Assembly (NCBI RefSeq): GCF_902506145.1
Contig: NZ_LR733544.1
Span: 41,848 to 105,847 of the forward strand
Source: Burkholderia sp. 8Y
GTDB taxonomy: Bacteria > Pseudomonadota > Gammaproteobacteria > Burkholderiales > Burkholderiaceae
Direction of reading: 5' to 3'
Length of the DNA: 64,000 nucleotides
The translations under genes were made by a program, and so were the position numbers. Shown piece after piece: positions 1 through 8,438 of the stretch. The notes beneath the pieces are model-generated. The model was given only the letters and a program-made list of their open reading frames with translations, had not been told where the DNA came from and searched no databases. Within the stretch, counting starts at the first letter, position 1. Every line of letters begins with the position of its first letter.

Positions 1-227
1 ATCTTCGCGGCGGCGAAGTTGAAGTCGGCGCGCAGGAATTCACGCGCGAACAATGAGTAGTACGGCAGTTCCGTTTTTGCCAGCGTGTCGCCGTTGATGC
101 GAGCGAGACGACTGTCGTTCGTCAGTCGATTCAACGGACGCAGCCCGCTCTGCGCAGCGCTCTCGTTGCCGAGCGCAGCGGTTTGCTTAGGGTCTTCGTC
201 AGGCGCTTCTAGGTCAATAACGGCCAT
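1..227 (-). CDS. Hypothetical protein, N-terminal part only
   Basis: Reading leftward from an ATG at 227 there is an open frame that runs off the left edge, giving about 75 residues beginning MAVIDLEAPDEDPKQ. The early part is acidic and Gln/Ala-rich, then comes a more ordered stretch (LPYYSLFAREFLRADFNFAAAK). I do not recognise the family, and no clear ribosome-binding site precedes the ATG. It points away from the 0.9-9.6 kb module, so the two may be separate transcription units. No function can be given from the visible part. Confidence 0.5.
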   Translation of the reverse strand, partial: MAVIDLEAPDEDPKQTAALGNESAAQSGLRPLNRLTNDSRLARINGDTLAKTELPYYSLFAREFLRADFNFAAAK

Positions 228-900
228 GGGATTTTCGGGATGTATGTGTTCTCGCTCACATATAATTTTCATTGATTAGGCAAGAGTCGAACGGGCGAAA
301 GCTATATGAATTTCGTGAGCTTTCGAGCGCACGCGTACGTCATTAACCCGGATACTTAACTCCATTCCCCGCGTCACCGACGCATCGACCTCGACTCCAA
401 GCCCGGAGTCCATCTTTTTTCTGCAAGTCGTGCCCGCCTCATGCGTTGGCATGCGCCGACCGGATAGCTACCGGTGTGGGAATCTTCCTTGTGCTGAGTG
501 TGCTCGCTACACACTCCCCAATTTCAGCCGTGATACTCGTACCCTTTGCTGCATTCATTTGCGCCGGTACATCGTTCGAACCCGGGTTTTCGGGTGTTCT
601 CTCTCCAGAGCCTGATCTGGGTAGAACGATCGAAGTTGGCTGATCCGTGATTCCTGCGGCGGAAGTAATTCCGAAAAGGGCTGTTGCGCGGCGTGACCAT
701 GCTGCGCGAGAACGACTTTACGTTCTCTGACTGAGCGACACCGGCTTTGCCGGCCGCTCCCTGCACGCCACGTCCCCGGAAGGGACGTGGCGCGTAGGTC
801 TCTATATCGATTTCAAGAAGCTCGCTCCCTCACCGGAGCGGGCTTTTTTTTCGTCTGTCGCTTCCTGCGGCCGGACATTTCTCAACGGAGGTGCTGTTCC
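228..900. other. Intergenic region, no convincing gene
   Basis: About 670 bases without a persuasive coding frame; the short frames present lack ribosome-binding sites and resemble no family. The right part is rich in structure: a small hairpin at 741-753, a perfect 10-bp-stem hairpin at 767-791 with a 5-base loop and no T-run, and a terminator-like hairpin at 820-851. The region separates the leftward partial gene from the rightward module and is the likeliest place for that module's main promoter, though I cannot point to convincing -35/-10 boxes. Confidence 0.5.
820..851 (+). terminator. Hairpin with T8 run upstream of the module's first gene
   Basis: A 9-bp stem (GCTCGCTCC paired with GGAGCGGGC, one G-T pair) with a 5-base loop is followed directly by eight T. 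It has the form of an intrinsic terminator. The next gene begins only 50 bases downstream (ATG 901), so the first gene is read either from a promoter squeezed into that gap or by read-through. Confidence 0.75.
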
Positions 901-1170
901 ATGCTGTTGCCCGACCGCCTCAATCAGCGTATCGCCGAGGCCATCACGCATCAAATCAATACCGAGCGCGAGGAGGCGGACACAACGTCCCCCGTTTGGC
1001 GTCAGCGGTGCGAAGTGGCTCGAATCGCGATGTTCAGCGACGCAGAGCGCTCTGTCTTCATTTCCCATATCAGCGCACGTCGCGGCAGTGCGGCAGCCCG
1101 AGAGATGCAATCTCAGGCCGAATCACTGCGAACCAACGCCATCTTCTTTCTCGCGAGGAAACCGTCATGA
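901..1170 (+). CDS. Small hypothetical protein, coupled to the next gene
   Basis: An 89-residue soluble protein beginning MLLPDRLNQRIAEAITHQI. The start at 901 is preceded by GGAGGTG at a good distance; the longer frame from 787 would run through the terminator hairpin at 820-851 and is rejected. Its stop overlaps the next start (ATGA at 1167-1170), so the two proteins are probably translated together. The sequence is charged and helical with no membrane segment or catalytic motif that I recognise. It resembles small proteins found on Burkholderia islands; function unknown. Confidence 0.75.
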   Translation: MLLPDRLNQRIAEAITHQINTEREEADTTSPVWRQRCEVARIAMFSDAERSVFISHISARRGSAAAREMQSQAESLRTNAIFFLARKPS

Positions 1171-2495
1171 ATGCAGTAGTTCAGATGTTCGATCACGCGC
1201 CGCGTAGTCTCGTTGAAGAACGAGCTATTCGCCCGCCCACGATCGGCAAGATCCGACCCGGTATCAAAGTGCTCACGCGGGCGCACCAAGCCAACGAAAG
1301 AGCGGTCAAGCTCTATAACGACATGGTGGCCGCGGGCGAGTCGTTCGAAGCCATCGGCAAGGTGCTCGAAACGTCGCTGAAGCTGCGCAACGCGCTCATT
1401 CCGCGCAACGTCGACTACTTCGTTTGCAGACGCTCGGATTTCTCCAATCCGGACACGGCCGACGAGATCCTCCGGCTGTATGGCGAAGATCGCGGTCACG
1501 GATTGCGGCTATACCGCTTCCCGATCATGTTTGCGTTCGACGACTGGCTGCGCAATGTGCCGAATCAGATGGCCGCGTACACGACCACCGGGCGACAGTA
1601 CTTCTCCGAGTACGACCGCGACGGCAAGCGTTATTGCAAAACGTACGCGCCGGTCGAGCGTAACGCACGCGCACAGCGGGCGCGACGATCCTTCGGTGGG
1701 CGACTGGTCGTTCACCGGCAAGACGACGACATTCCCGATGGCGTCTGTGATCCCCACGTCTGTCCGCAGTATCAGGACCGCAAGTGCAACCTGACCGCAA
1801 ACTTCTTGTTTGCAGTTCCGGACGTGAAGGGACTTGGGCTGATCGAGCTCCCGACCAACTCCATCTACGTGCTGCAGAAAGCGTATTCTGCGATGCAGAC
1901 CGTGGCGTTGGCGCGGGGCAGGCTTACCGGCACGCGCTTCTGGCTGTCGAAGAAAGAGTTCGATATCACGCGGATTGACGACAACGGCCAGGCCGTGCGT
2001 CAGAAGCAGATGTTGACGGTGCTCGATGCCGATATCGACCTGGGCGCGCTGTTGGACGGCGCGGACGAGGCTCAACCGGCGCTCGATGCTGCCAGTCGTG
2101 CGGTGGCGCTGTTGGAGTCAGACGGGACGGTACAGTCGACTGGCGATCCGGTCCGTCAGCCTGAGCAGGAGCAATCCGGGGCTGAACCGGCAGGCGATGG
2201 AGAGCCATCGGGCATCGACGGCGTAGCTGGTCATGACGACGACTCCCCCGACCCCGATGAGACGCTGGAAGACAAGCGTCACCGTATGTCCGACCTGCTG
2301 CATCGTCTGGGCCTAAGTCAGCCTGAGCGACAGAACGGCTTTCGCAAATACGCGCACCAGACGTACGGTCGCGGCTGGATCGAACGCATCGCTGATGTCG
2401 ACGCGATGAATGCACGTCTGAAGAACGCGCTCGATGATCCCGCCTCGCTTGACGTCGAAATTCAGGACGCGATTGCACAAGCTGCTTACGTCTAA
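1167..2495 (+). CDS. Gp3-like cysteine-cluster (metal-binding) protein
   Basis: A 442-residue protein. The start ATG at 1167 overlaps the preceding stop; the frame is open further upstream but those residues lie over the previous gene. The middle holds a cysteine cluster, C194-x4-C199-x7-C207 (CDPHVCPQYQDRKC), followed by an F-x-x-P-x-x-x-G-x-G-x-x-x-L-x-T-x-S pattern. This is the layout I associate with the phage phiC31 Gp3-like family (recombination directionality factor-like, often labelled 'hydrolase or metal-binding protein'). The last 110 or so residues are acidic, low-complexity and then helical. In phages Gp3 controls the direction of serine integrase; no integrase is visible nearby, so that role is an inference from distant resemblance. 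Confidence 0.6.
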   Translation: MNAVVQMFDHAPRSLVEERAIRPPTIGKIRPGIKVLTRAHQANERAVKLYNDMVAAGESFEAIGKVLETSLKLRNALIPRNVDYFVCRRSDFSNPDTADEILRLYGEDRGHGLRLYRFPIMFAFDDWLRNVPNQMAAYTTTGRQYFSEYDRDGKRYCKTYAPVERNARAQRARRSFGGRLVVHRQDDDIPDGVCDPHVCPQYQDRKCNLTANFLFAVPDVKGLGLIELPTNSIYVLQKAYSAMQTVALARGRLTGTRFWLSKKEFDITRIDDNGQAVRQKQMLTVLDADIDLGALLDGADEAQPALDAASRAVALLESDGTVQSTGDPVRQPEQEQSGAEPAGDGEPSGIDGVAGHDDDSPDPDETLEDKRHRMSDLLHRLGLSQPERQNGFRKYAHQTYGRGWIERIADVDAMNARLKNALDDPASLDVEIQDAIAQAAYV

Positions 2496-2500
2496 CCTTG

Positions 2501-2535
2501 GCCAGTCCCCCTTCGGGGGCTGGCATTGTTTCTTC
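2501..2535 (+). terminator. Intrinsic terminator after the Gp3-like gene
   Basis: Starting 6 bases after the stop codon is a strong hairpin (GCCAG-T-CCCCC, loop TTC, GGGGGCTGGC) followed by a T-rich stretch (ATTGTTTCTT). It should end transcription of the two upstream genes or act as an attenuator before the NADAR gene at 2662. Confidence 0.8.
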
Positions 2536-2661
2536 TACGCTCGCGCATGAGAGCATTTCAGCAAGAACCGCTTGCTCAAATGTTTTCGACCGCGCTGCTC
2601 CTGCGCATCGAATTCGTCCGCTTCGGCGGCCCATCTACTTGTTCACGCGAAGGAGATTCCG

Positions 2662-3144
2662 ATGCGTAGAGTCGGCAACTTCACGCTGTTCTTCGGCGCG
2701 GAGGACGCTTTTAGCAACTGGCATCCGTGCCGCTTTTCGTATCACGACGTCGATTTCGTCAGTGTTGAGCAGTTCATGATGTTCTCCAAAGCCAAGCTGT
2801 TTGGCGACGGAGACATCGCTCAGGCTGTGCTAGCCACGCATCTGCCAAAGGAACAAAAAGCCCTTGGCCGCAAGGTCAAAGGCTTTGACCTCGATACATG
2901 GAAGGCCAAGCGCGAGTCGATCGTGTACGTCGGATGCCGCGAGAAGTTCGCGCAGCATCCGGGTCTGCGAACGCTGTTGCTTGCGACGGCGCCGACTGAG
3001 CTGGTCGAAGCAAGTCCTTACGACACGATATGGGGCGTGGGTCTCGGTGAGCATCATCCAGACATCACGGACAAATCGAAGTGGCGTGGCCAGAACCTTT
3101 TGGGCAAGGCACTGATGAAAGTCCGCGACACGCTGTCTACGTAA
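2662..3144 (+). CDS. NADAR-family protein (YbiA-like N-glycosidase)
   Basis: A 160-residue single-domain protein matching the NADAR/YbiA family over its whole length: an N-terminal F-F-x-x-x-x-D-x-F-S-N-W-H stretch, the SVEQFMMFSKAKLFGD block, and a C-terminal W-x-G-x-N-L-L-G-K-A-L-M block. Family members cleave N-glycosidic bonds in ADP-ribose-type or riboflavin-pathway compounds, and some remove ADP-ribose from nucleic acids. ATG 2662 is chosen because GGAGA precedes it and the family motif starts just inside; the frame is open upstream to 2572. It lies between a Gp3-like gene and an Mre11-like gene, which suggests a role in nucleic-acid modification or counter-modification rather than vitamin metabolism. 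Confidence 0.9.
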   Translation: MRRVGNFTLFFGAEDAFSNWHPCRFSYHDVDFVSVEQFMMFSKAKLFGDGDIAQAVLATHLPKEQKALGRKVKGFDLDTWKAKRESIVYVGCREKFAQHPGLRTLLLATAPTELVEASPYDTIWGVGLGEHHPDITDKSKWRGQNLLGKALMKVRDTLST

Positions 3145-3184
3145 TCCCTTTCTAGCGCGCCCCAGCGGCGCATCGGCAAATATT

Positions 3185-3208
3185 GGCTACCTTCGGGTGG
3201 CCTTTTTC
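3185..3208 (+). terminator. Hairpin with T5 run immediately before the Mre11-like gene
   Basis: A 7-bp stem (GGCTACC paired with GGTGGCC) with a short loop and five T. Only 7 bases separate the T-run from the GGAGG that serves the TTG start at 3225, so there is no room for a promoter between terminator and gene. Confidence 0.7.
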
Positions 3209-3224
3209 ATTTATAGGAGGCGAT

Positions 3225-4619
3225 TTGAAGATCGCGCATTTTTCTGACCTGCACTACGCGCCGGGCAACATCGAGGAGTCGGACCGATGCTTCGGTTTCG
3301 GCATCGACCATGCGGTGCTCGCCCATGCCGACGTGGCAGTCATCTCGGGTGATGCGACGGACCATCGTCTCGACGCACACGCGCCGTCGTTGAACCGCCT
3401 CGCACGCCGCATCAACGGTCTCAGCGGCAGCATGCCGGTTTTGATGCTGCAAGGCACGTTCTCCCATGAGCCTCCGGGCACGCTACGCAACTTCGAACTG
3501 ATGGCAACGACGCATCAGATCTATGTCGCGGAACGCGTGCAGCAGGTGACCTTTCACGAGGGGCGGTTCTACCCCTCGGACGGCCCGGTGTTCTCGGACG
3601 ACGAGCTGCGCGAGGTTCTGGCAATCGGCGCTGATGTCGTGTTCACGTGTCTGCCCACGGTCAATAAGGGGGCGCTGGCGGTCGCTGTTGGTGCCAAGGA
3701 AGCCGGGACGGGTCTTGAAGCCGTGCTATGCGACTATCTCGCCGCAGCAGGGCGCGTCAACCAGCAGCTTCGTGCCGCAGGCATCCGGACTGTCGGGGTT
3801 TCTCACGGCACCGTTAACGGTTGTACGACCGAGCACGGCGTGATGATGGCGGGGTTCGATCATGAGTTTTCGCTTGGTAGTCTGTTCGAGGCCGAATGCG
3901 ATGCCTTCATGCTTGGGCACATCCATAAAGCGCAGCAGTGGGAGCGAGCGGGGCGCGTTGTGGCGTATCCCGGTTCGATCGGGCGATTCCACTACGGTGA
4001 GGAAGGCGACAAGGGCTTTCTCATGTGGAATGTCGAGGTGGGAAGCGCGCAAGCCGATCTGGTCGTGACGCCGTCCCGGCAGACCATCTGCGTCGACTTT
4101 GACGGACCGCCCGACATGCAACGTCTGACGGCAATCGCGCTCGATGCGACCGACAAGTTCGTGCGAATTCGTTGGCAGGTCGACGAAGAGCACAAACAGT
4201 CAGTGGACCGCGACGCGATCGCGGCGCTGTTCGGCAACGCGGCCGAGCTGAAGCTCGAAGCTCGCATTCTTCCCGTCGTCCGGTCACGCGCTCAAGGCAT
4301 CAGCCTCGAAACCTCGATTGACCGAAAGCTCGAGCGGTGGTGCGAGCACGCTGATGTTGATCCGGCGCCCTTGCTTGACCGGCTGCAGTTGCTGGAAACG
4401 GGGGGCGCGGAGGCAATCGCCGCTGGCGTGCTGGCGCGACTGAGCGACGCTGACGCATTGTCGAGCATATCCGAGCCTGCGCCGGTGACGGCCCACGTAG
4501 CTCCGGATGGCGATGTTTGCGACGATGCACTGCCCATGCCAGATGCGACGGTGGAAATCGTCGAGTCGGCTTCGGCAGATCAGCTTTCGTGGCTCAACGA
4601 TGATTTGTTTGCGGCTTAA
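3225..4619 (+). CDS. Mre11/SbcD-like metallophosphoesterase
   Basis: About 464 residues. The N-terminal half shows calcineurin-like phosphoesterase motifs: HFSDLH (residues 4-9), SGDATDH, VSHG and the metal-binding LGHIHKAQQ. The usual GNHD/E motif appears as GTFSHE. The C-terminal half is divergent and ends in an acidic tail. The start is taken as TTG 3225 because GGAGG lies 4 bases upstream; the ATG at 3183 would place the first 14 codons across the terminator hairpin. With the Rad50-like ATPase at 5395 it should form an SbcCD/Mre11-Rad50-type nuclease acting on DNA ends or hairpins, as in phage gp47/gp46 pairs. It is unusual that another gene sits between the two subunits. Confidence 0.85.
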   Translation: MKIAHFSDLHYAPGNIEESDRCFGFGIDHAVLAHADVAVISGDATDHRLDAHAPSLNRLARRINGLSGSMPVLMLQGTFSHEPPGTLRNFELMATTHQIYVAERVQQVTFHEGRFYPSDGPVFSDDELREVLAIGADVVFTCLPTVNKGALAVAVGAKEAGTGLEAVLCDYLAAAGRVNQQLRAAGIRTVGVSHGTVNGCTTEHGVMMAGFDHEFSLGSLFEAECDAFMLGHIHKAQQWERAGRVVAYPGSIGRFHYGEEGDKGFLMWNVEVGSAQADLVVTPSRQTICVDFDGPPDMQRLTAIALDATDKFVRIRWQVDEEHKQSVDRDAIAALFGNAAELKLEARILPVVRSRAQGISLETSIDRKLERWCEHADVDPAPLLDRLQLLETGGAEAIAAGVLARLSDADALSSISEPAPVTAHVAPDGDVCDDALPMPDATVEIVESASADQLSWLNDDLFAA

Positions 4620-4858
4620 TTAGCAAATGAGGTAGCCGCGCATGCAGGGGAGGCCAGTACGGCTCCTTTGCTTGAACACGCAAGCCGTGTTCCGATAGCC
4701 GACTATCAACGTCGCTATCGAAACAGAGGTTTCACCGCGTCTTTGACGCATCGATTCGTAGTGGCAGGACCTTTCTCTAGCAGTTCATTTCTTCTTTCAC
4801 CCTGGCGGGGAGCGATCCCTACCGGGGCCGCATTCCGCCCACCATAACGGAGTGCATC
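4620..4858 (+). promoter_or_regulatory. Leader region with conserved hairpin before the 182-aa gene
   Basis: 239 bases without a gene. A 12-bp imperfect hairpin at 4800-4827 (CCCTGGCGGGGA against TCCCTACCGGGG) lies 32 bases upstream of the ATG at 4859. It aligns in position and flanks with hairpins at 7728-7755 and 8439-8466 although the stem bases differ, which suggests a conserved RNA structure. Unlike those two it lacks a T-run. GGAG at 4849 serves the next gene. Confidence 0.5.
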
Positions 4859-5407
4859 ATGTTTGGTCTTTATCCCGCTGGCCCGAACTGGGTTCGCACC
4901 TTTGCGTTGGGCGACTGCTCATCGCGTGATCTTCAAAAGTCGTTGGTCGATCTGGCCGGCTTTACCGCTGCGATCCAGCATCAGCCGTTCGGCCAGTACC
5001 GCGGCGCAGTACTGGCGCAGTTCGGTCAGACGCTGTTGCTGGTCGCTACGACCCCCGGCGCTTGCGAGATCGCCGTTACGCCGACCGTTGAAATGCAGCA
5101 CCTTCTGTGGTCGTATCAGGAAGGGTATGCAAGCCAGTGGTCGCCTGCCGAGATCCGTAGCCTCACCGGGCATAGCGGTTGGTCCGAGCTTTTGACGAAC
5201 GCGCGTCGCGAGTTCAGCAGAGTCTGCGACAACGTGGCGGCCGCACTAGACGGAACGCTTCAAGCGCCCAAAGCGGCGGCGCAGTCTGTGCCGACCGTCG
5301 TGATGAACGAGCCGCTTCCCAACGAGGATGACGACGCGTTCTATTCGCAGATGGCAGCGATGTCGGCTTCGATGACTGTGTCGGAGGACCTGTCATGCGG
5401 CCTCTGA
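4859..5407 (+). CDS. Hypothetical protein between the Mre11- and Rad50-like genes
   Basis: 182 residues starting at ATG 4859 behind GGAG. The protein is soluble and Ala/Gln-rich with a Trp-containing middle (LLWSYQEGYASQW) and an acidic C-terminus (NEDDDAF). No family recognised. Its last 13 bases overlap the start of the Rad50-like gene, so the two are probably co-translated. Its fixed place between nuclease and ATPase subunits suggests an accessory or adaptor subunit of that complex; this is inference from position only. Confidence 0.8.
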   Translation: MFGLYPAGPNWVRTFALGDCSSRDLQKSLVDLAGFTAAIQHQPFGQYRGAVLAQFGQTLLLVATTPGACEIAVTPTVEMQHLLWSYQEGYASQWSPAEIRSLTGHSGWSELLTNARREFSRVCDNVAAALDGTLQAPKAAAQSVPTVVMNEPLPNEDDDAFYSQMAAMSASMTVSEDLSCGL

Positions 5408-7716
5408 AACTGACACTGGAAGGCTTCGTTGGCGTGCGCGATGGCATGAAACGCGACAGCGTCACGCTGGATTTGGAGGCGTTGCCGGATGGCCTGATCG
5501 CCTTGACCGGCCCTAACGGGGCGGGCAAGACCACGCTTATGGACAACCTGCATCCCTATCCGATCATGCCGTCGCGTGCGTCGAAGCTGTCGGTCGACGC
5601 GTTCTCGTACTGGGATCACATCTGTGGCACCAGTGCGTTGAAGGAACTCGAATGGGAGCACGACGGCATCCGCTATCGCTCGTCCTTCACGTTTCGCAAG
5701 CCCGGCAAGACAGGCAAGGCGGAGTACTACCTTGCCTATCGTGGCGTCGACGGTACGTGGCGCCCGGTGTCGCTGCCTGACGGAACGGTGTCGGACGGCA
5801 AGGCGGAGTCGTATAACCGCTGCGTCGAGGCGATCAACGGTTCGTTGGAAACGTTCTTCACGAGCGTGTTCTCGGCTCAGAACCGGCGGCCGCTCGCGTC
5901 CTACGGTGCGGGCGAGATCAAGACGCTGCTGGCCGAACTCCTTGGCATCGACCACCTGAAGGCATTGTCGGCGAAAGCCGGTGAGGTCGCGAAGGTGCTC
6001 GGCAAGTCGCTCGAAGGCATCCAGTCTGAGCTTGGCGCGCTCGCCGGAAAGCGGCAACGTAAAGCCGACGCTGAGCAGTCGATCGTCGCGCAGGGCAACA
6101 CCCTGCGTGCCGCTCGGGAGCAACGCGATGCCGCGCTTGATTATGCGAGCAAGCTGACTCAAGAGCGGGCGACGCTTGCGGCCAAGCAGAGCGAATCGGC
6201 CACGACCGAAGCGCGCCTGCGAGAGTTGGGCGTGCGCCGCAACGAGTTGGGGCGTGCCCTCAAAAGCGCGGCCGACGACGAGCAAGTAGCGGCGGTTCGT
6301 TGCCAGCAGCGCGTTTCCGTGCTGAGTCGAAGCGTGGCCACGCACCAAGCAACGCTGGCTCGCCGGGAGGCGATCCTCGGTGCGGCGGCGAAGCGCGAGG
6401 ATGCGGAGTTGGCGATTGCGCGCGAGGAAGCGAGGTTTGCTCCCCTGCAGCGCGACATTGCCGATTTAGAGGTCAAACGCGCGACGTTGACGACGCTCGA
6501 TGCAACGCTTACCAGCTTGATGAACCAGGGCACGACGAAAGCCGCGCACTTCGAGACGCTGAACAAGCAGGCAGCCGTGACGGAGCAGGTGCCGTGCGTC
6601 GGTCATTCGATGCATGCGCAATGTCCGCTGCTCGCGCAAGCCTTTCAAGCGAAAGAGCAAGCGGAGGTGCAGCGTGTTTCGGTGGCGAATCTTCGCGCGG
6701 AGTATCGCGAGAAGAAAGCGCAGGCCGAAGCCTTGGCACTGGTGCCCGCTGAATTGGCGGCGAAGCGTGTTGAGATGCTCGCCATCACTGATGCGGCTGC
6801 GCAGCTGCGCCGCGCCTTGCAGGCGGCGGCAGAGCTTGCCGCCACTAAGCCATTGCTCGATGCAGCCGTGTCGGGACTTGAAGCCGCGCAAGCTGAGTTG
6901 CGTTCGATCGCCGAGGAAAGTGCCGCGCGTACCGCCAAGTACCAGTCTGAGAAGACGCGTATGGAAGCGGAGCTTGCCCGCATTACCGAGGAGGTCGGGC
7001 GACTCGCTTCGGTCGACGTTACCGCAGCGATTGCGAAGCTCGATCGCGACATCGCGGAGAACCGCGAGACCGTCGCTGCATTGGATGGTCGGATCGAGCA
7101 ATCGATCCGCGCGCAGAGTGTGTTGCAGGCCGAAGCGGAAGCCCTGGCGCTGGGGTTGGAGAAGTTCTCGGCCACAGAGTCGCGTGCCGATCGCCTCTCC
7201 GATGAAATCGCGCGGTGGAAGCTGCTGGCTAAGGGCTTGGGCAACGACGGCGTGATCGCGTTGACCATCGATGACGCGGGCCCGGCGCTGACGCACACCG
7301 TCAACGAGCTATTGCTCGCGTGCTACGGGATGCGCTTCACCGTGGAGATCCGCACGCAGCGCACGCTCGCAAGCGGTGAACTGCGTGAGGGCTTCGAGAT
7401 CCTTGTTCACGACGCCGAGTCCGACAGCAGCAAGTCGGTCTCCGTCATGTCCGGCGGTCAGAAGGTGTGGATTAACGAGTGCCTCACGCGGGGCATCGCG
7501 CTCTATCTCGCGCAGAACACCGGTCAGCCGTATCAGACCTTGTTCAGCGACGAGTCAGACGGCCCGCTCGATCCCGAGCGCAAAGTGCAGTTCATGCGAA
7601 TGAAGCGCGAGGTGTTGCGCCAAGGCGGGTATCAACGGGAGTTCTTCATCTCTCAAACGCCCGACCTTGTCGCTGAGGCCGACGCAGTCATCGACGTACA
7701 GGCGCTTGCCGCCTGA
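5395..7716 (+). CDS. Rad50/SbcC-like AAA ATPase
   Basis: 773 residues, shorter than E. coli SbcC (about 1,050). Walker A is GPNGAGKTT at residues 39-47. Two long Ala/Glu/Arg-rich coiled-coil arms flank a turn near residue 400. The ABC signature is SVMSGGQKVW (from residue 683) and a Walker B-like LFSDESDG has D719 and E720. At the turn, cysteines are spaced C401-x8-C410 instead of the usual zinc-hook CxxC. It starts inside the end of the 4859 gene. It should dimerise and, with the Mre11-like protein at 3225, tether and process DNA ends using ATP. The missing CxxC means either a different hook or a metal-free one. Confidence 0.9.
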   Translation: MRPLKLTLEGFVGVRDGMKRDSVTLDLEALPDGLIALTGPNGAGKTTLMDNLHPYPIMPSRASKLSVDAFSYWDHICGTSALKELEWEHDGIRYRSSFTFRKPGKTGKAEYYLAYRGVDGTWRPVSLPDGTVSDGKAESYNRCVEAINGSLETFFTSVFSAQNRRPLASYGAGEIKTLLAELLGIDHLKALSAKAGEVAKVLGKSLEGIQSELGALAGKRQRKADAEQSIVAQGNTLRAAREQRDAALDYASKLTQERATLAAKQSESATTEARLRELGVRRNELGRALKSAADDEQVAAVRCQQRVSVLSRSVATHQATLARREAILGAAAKREDAELAIAREEARFAPLQRDIADLEVKRATLTTLDATLTSLMNQGTTKAAHFETLNKQAAVTEQVPCVGHSMHAQCPLLAQAFQAKEQAEVQRVSVANLRAEYREKKAQAEALALVPAELAAKRVEMLAITDAAAQLRRALQAAAELAATKPLLDAAVSGLEAAQAELRSIAEESAARTAKYQSEKTRMEAELARITEEVGRLASVDVTAAIAKLDRDIAENRETVAALDGRIEQSIRAQSVLQAEAEALALGLEKFSATESRADRLSDEIARWKLLAKGLGNDGVIALTIDDAGPALTHTVNELLLACYGMRFTVEIRTQRTLASGELREGFEILVHDAESDSSKSVSVMSGGQKVWINECLTRGIALYLAQNTGQPYQTLFSDESDGPLDPERKVQFMRMKREVLRQGGYQREFFISQTPDLVAEADAVIDVQALAA

Positions 7717-7727
7717 TCTTCTATTAA

Positions 7728-7762
7728 CCCTTGTGGGGAGTCGCCCCCACAAGGGGCGCTTT
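7728..7762 (+). terminator. Terminator hairpin after the Rad50-like gene
   Basis: An 11-bp perfect stem (CCCTTGTGGGG against CCCCACAAGGG) with a 6-base loop, then GCGCTTTTCG. It starts 12 bases after the stop codon and lies 43 bases before the next ATG. It belongs to the same structural family as the hairpins at 4800 and 8439. Confidence 0.85.
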
Positions 7763-7804
7763 TCGTTCCTCTTTCATTTTCTCGCGCCCTTCGGCGCTTC
7801 CACT

Positions 7805-7984
7805 ATGGCAAACCTTTTGATGCTGCTGCTAGCGGCAGCCGGCAATCCGTCTCACTCGAACGCGGTGCGTCACGAGCCTCCCGCGCAGCAAGCTGCACCG
7901 GCTACTGCCCAGTCGCAGCCGCCGCGCCCGTGGTACTTGCGCCGCGCGTCCGCCTTCGATAACGGCCGTCTGCGTCGCATCTGA
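7805..7984 (+). CDS. Small putative membrane or exported protein
   Basis: 59 residues: a hydrophobic N-terminal segment (NLLMLLLAAAG, residues 3-13) followed by a Pro/Gln/Ala-rich stretch and a basic C-terminus. It could be a short signal-anchor or exported peptide. There is no clear ribosome-binding site, but its position behind a leader hairpin matches the other genes of this module. Function unknown. Confidence 0.45.
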   Translation: MANLLMLLLAAAGNPSHSNAVRHEPPAQQAAPATAQSQPPRPWYLRRASAFDNGRLRRI

Positions 7985-8023
7985 CAGCGGCTCTTTTTCC
8001 TCACTTTCTGACTGGAGCCTTCC

Positions 8024-8413
8024 ATGGCCTATTCCTGCACTGATTTCGTGGACGACGTACTGAACGACATGGTGATCCGAAGCTGGATCAAACCCGAGCA
8101 GTACGGGCCTGACGACCCGCAAGCTCAGTGCGATGCGGTATTGGGTGCAATCGGCGACGCGGACGTATCGCTTCGTCTCGCCGCTGGCGCCAAGCAGTTT
8201 CATGCCGAACTCCTCGATGCCGTCGAAACGCTCACCGGCGTCGCTGAGCAGCACGGCGCGCTCGCGCTCGCGAATGTCGTCTATCTTCAGGCGGCCATCT
8301 TGAAGGGCGGGGTAATCGATCTCACGCCCGACGAAGCTGAGAACTTCGCTTTCGTCAGAGACCTGCCTTCGGGCGGTCGCTGGTGGGAGAGCGTAAAGGT
8401 GAGCGTCGAATAG
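8024..8413 (+). CDS. Hypothetical protein
   Basis: 129 residues, soluble and acidic, starting MAYSCTDFVDDVLNDMVI behind TGGAG. The body is helical (LRLAAGAKQFHAELLDAVETL) and the C-terminus is W-rich (GGRWWESVKV). It starts 39 bases after the 59-aa gene; a weaker hairpin plus T5 (about 7964-7999) lies between. I recognise no family; the gene belongs by position to the Mre11-Rad50 module. Confidence 0.75.
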   Translation: MAYSCTDFVDDVLNDMVIRSWIKPEQYGPDDPQAQCDAVLGAIGDADVSLRLAAGAKQFHAELLDAVETLTGVAEQHGALALANVVYLQAAILKGGVIDLTPDEAENFAFVRDLPSGGRWWESVKVSVE

Positions 8414-8438
8414 CCTTTGACCGTTCTTCATTCCTTAA

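Noticed and set aside
767..791. Perfect hairpin as a site-specific recombination (att) site for the module
   Set aside because: No second copy was seen at the other end of the module (near 9.6 kb) and no intact integrase lies nearby.
891..1166. Longer N-terminus for the Gp3-like protein (start 891)
   Set aside because: It would overlap the whole 89-aa gene; the ATGA overlap at 1167 is a natural start.
3183..3224. ATG 3183 as the start of the Mre11-like gene
   Set aside because: These codons encode the terminator hairpin; GGAGG is correctly placed for TTG 3225.
5341..6348. 335-codon minus ORF opposite the Rad50-like gene
   Set aside because: Shadow frame, Arg/Leu-rich; the + strand has Walker and coiled-coil features.
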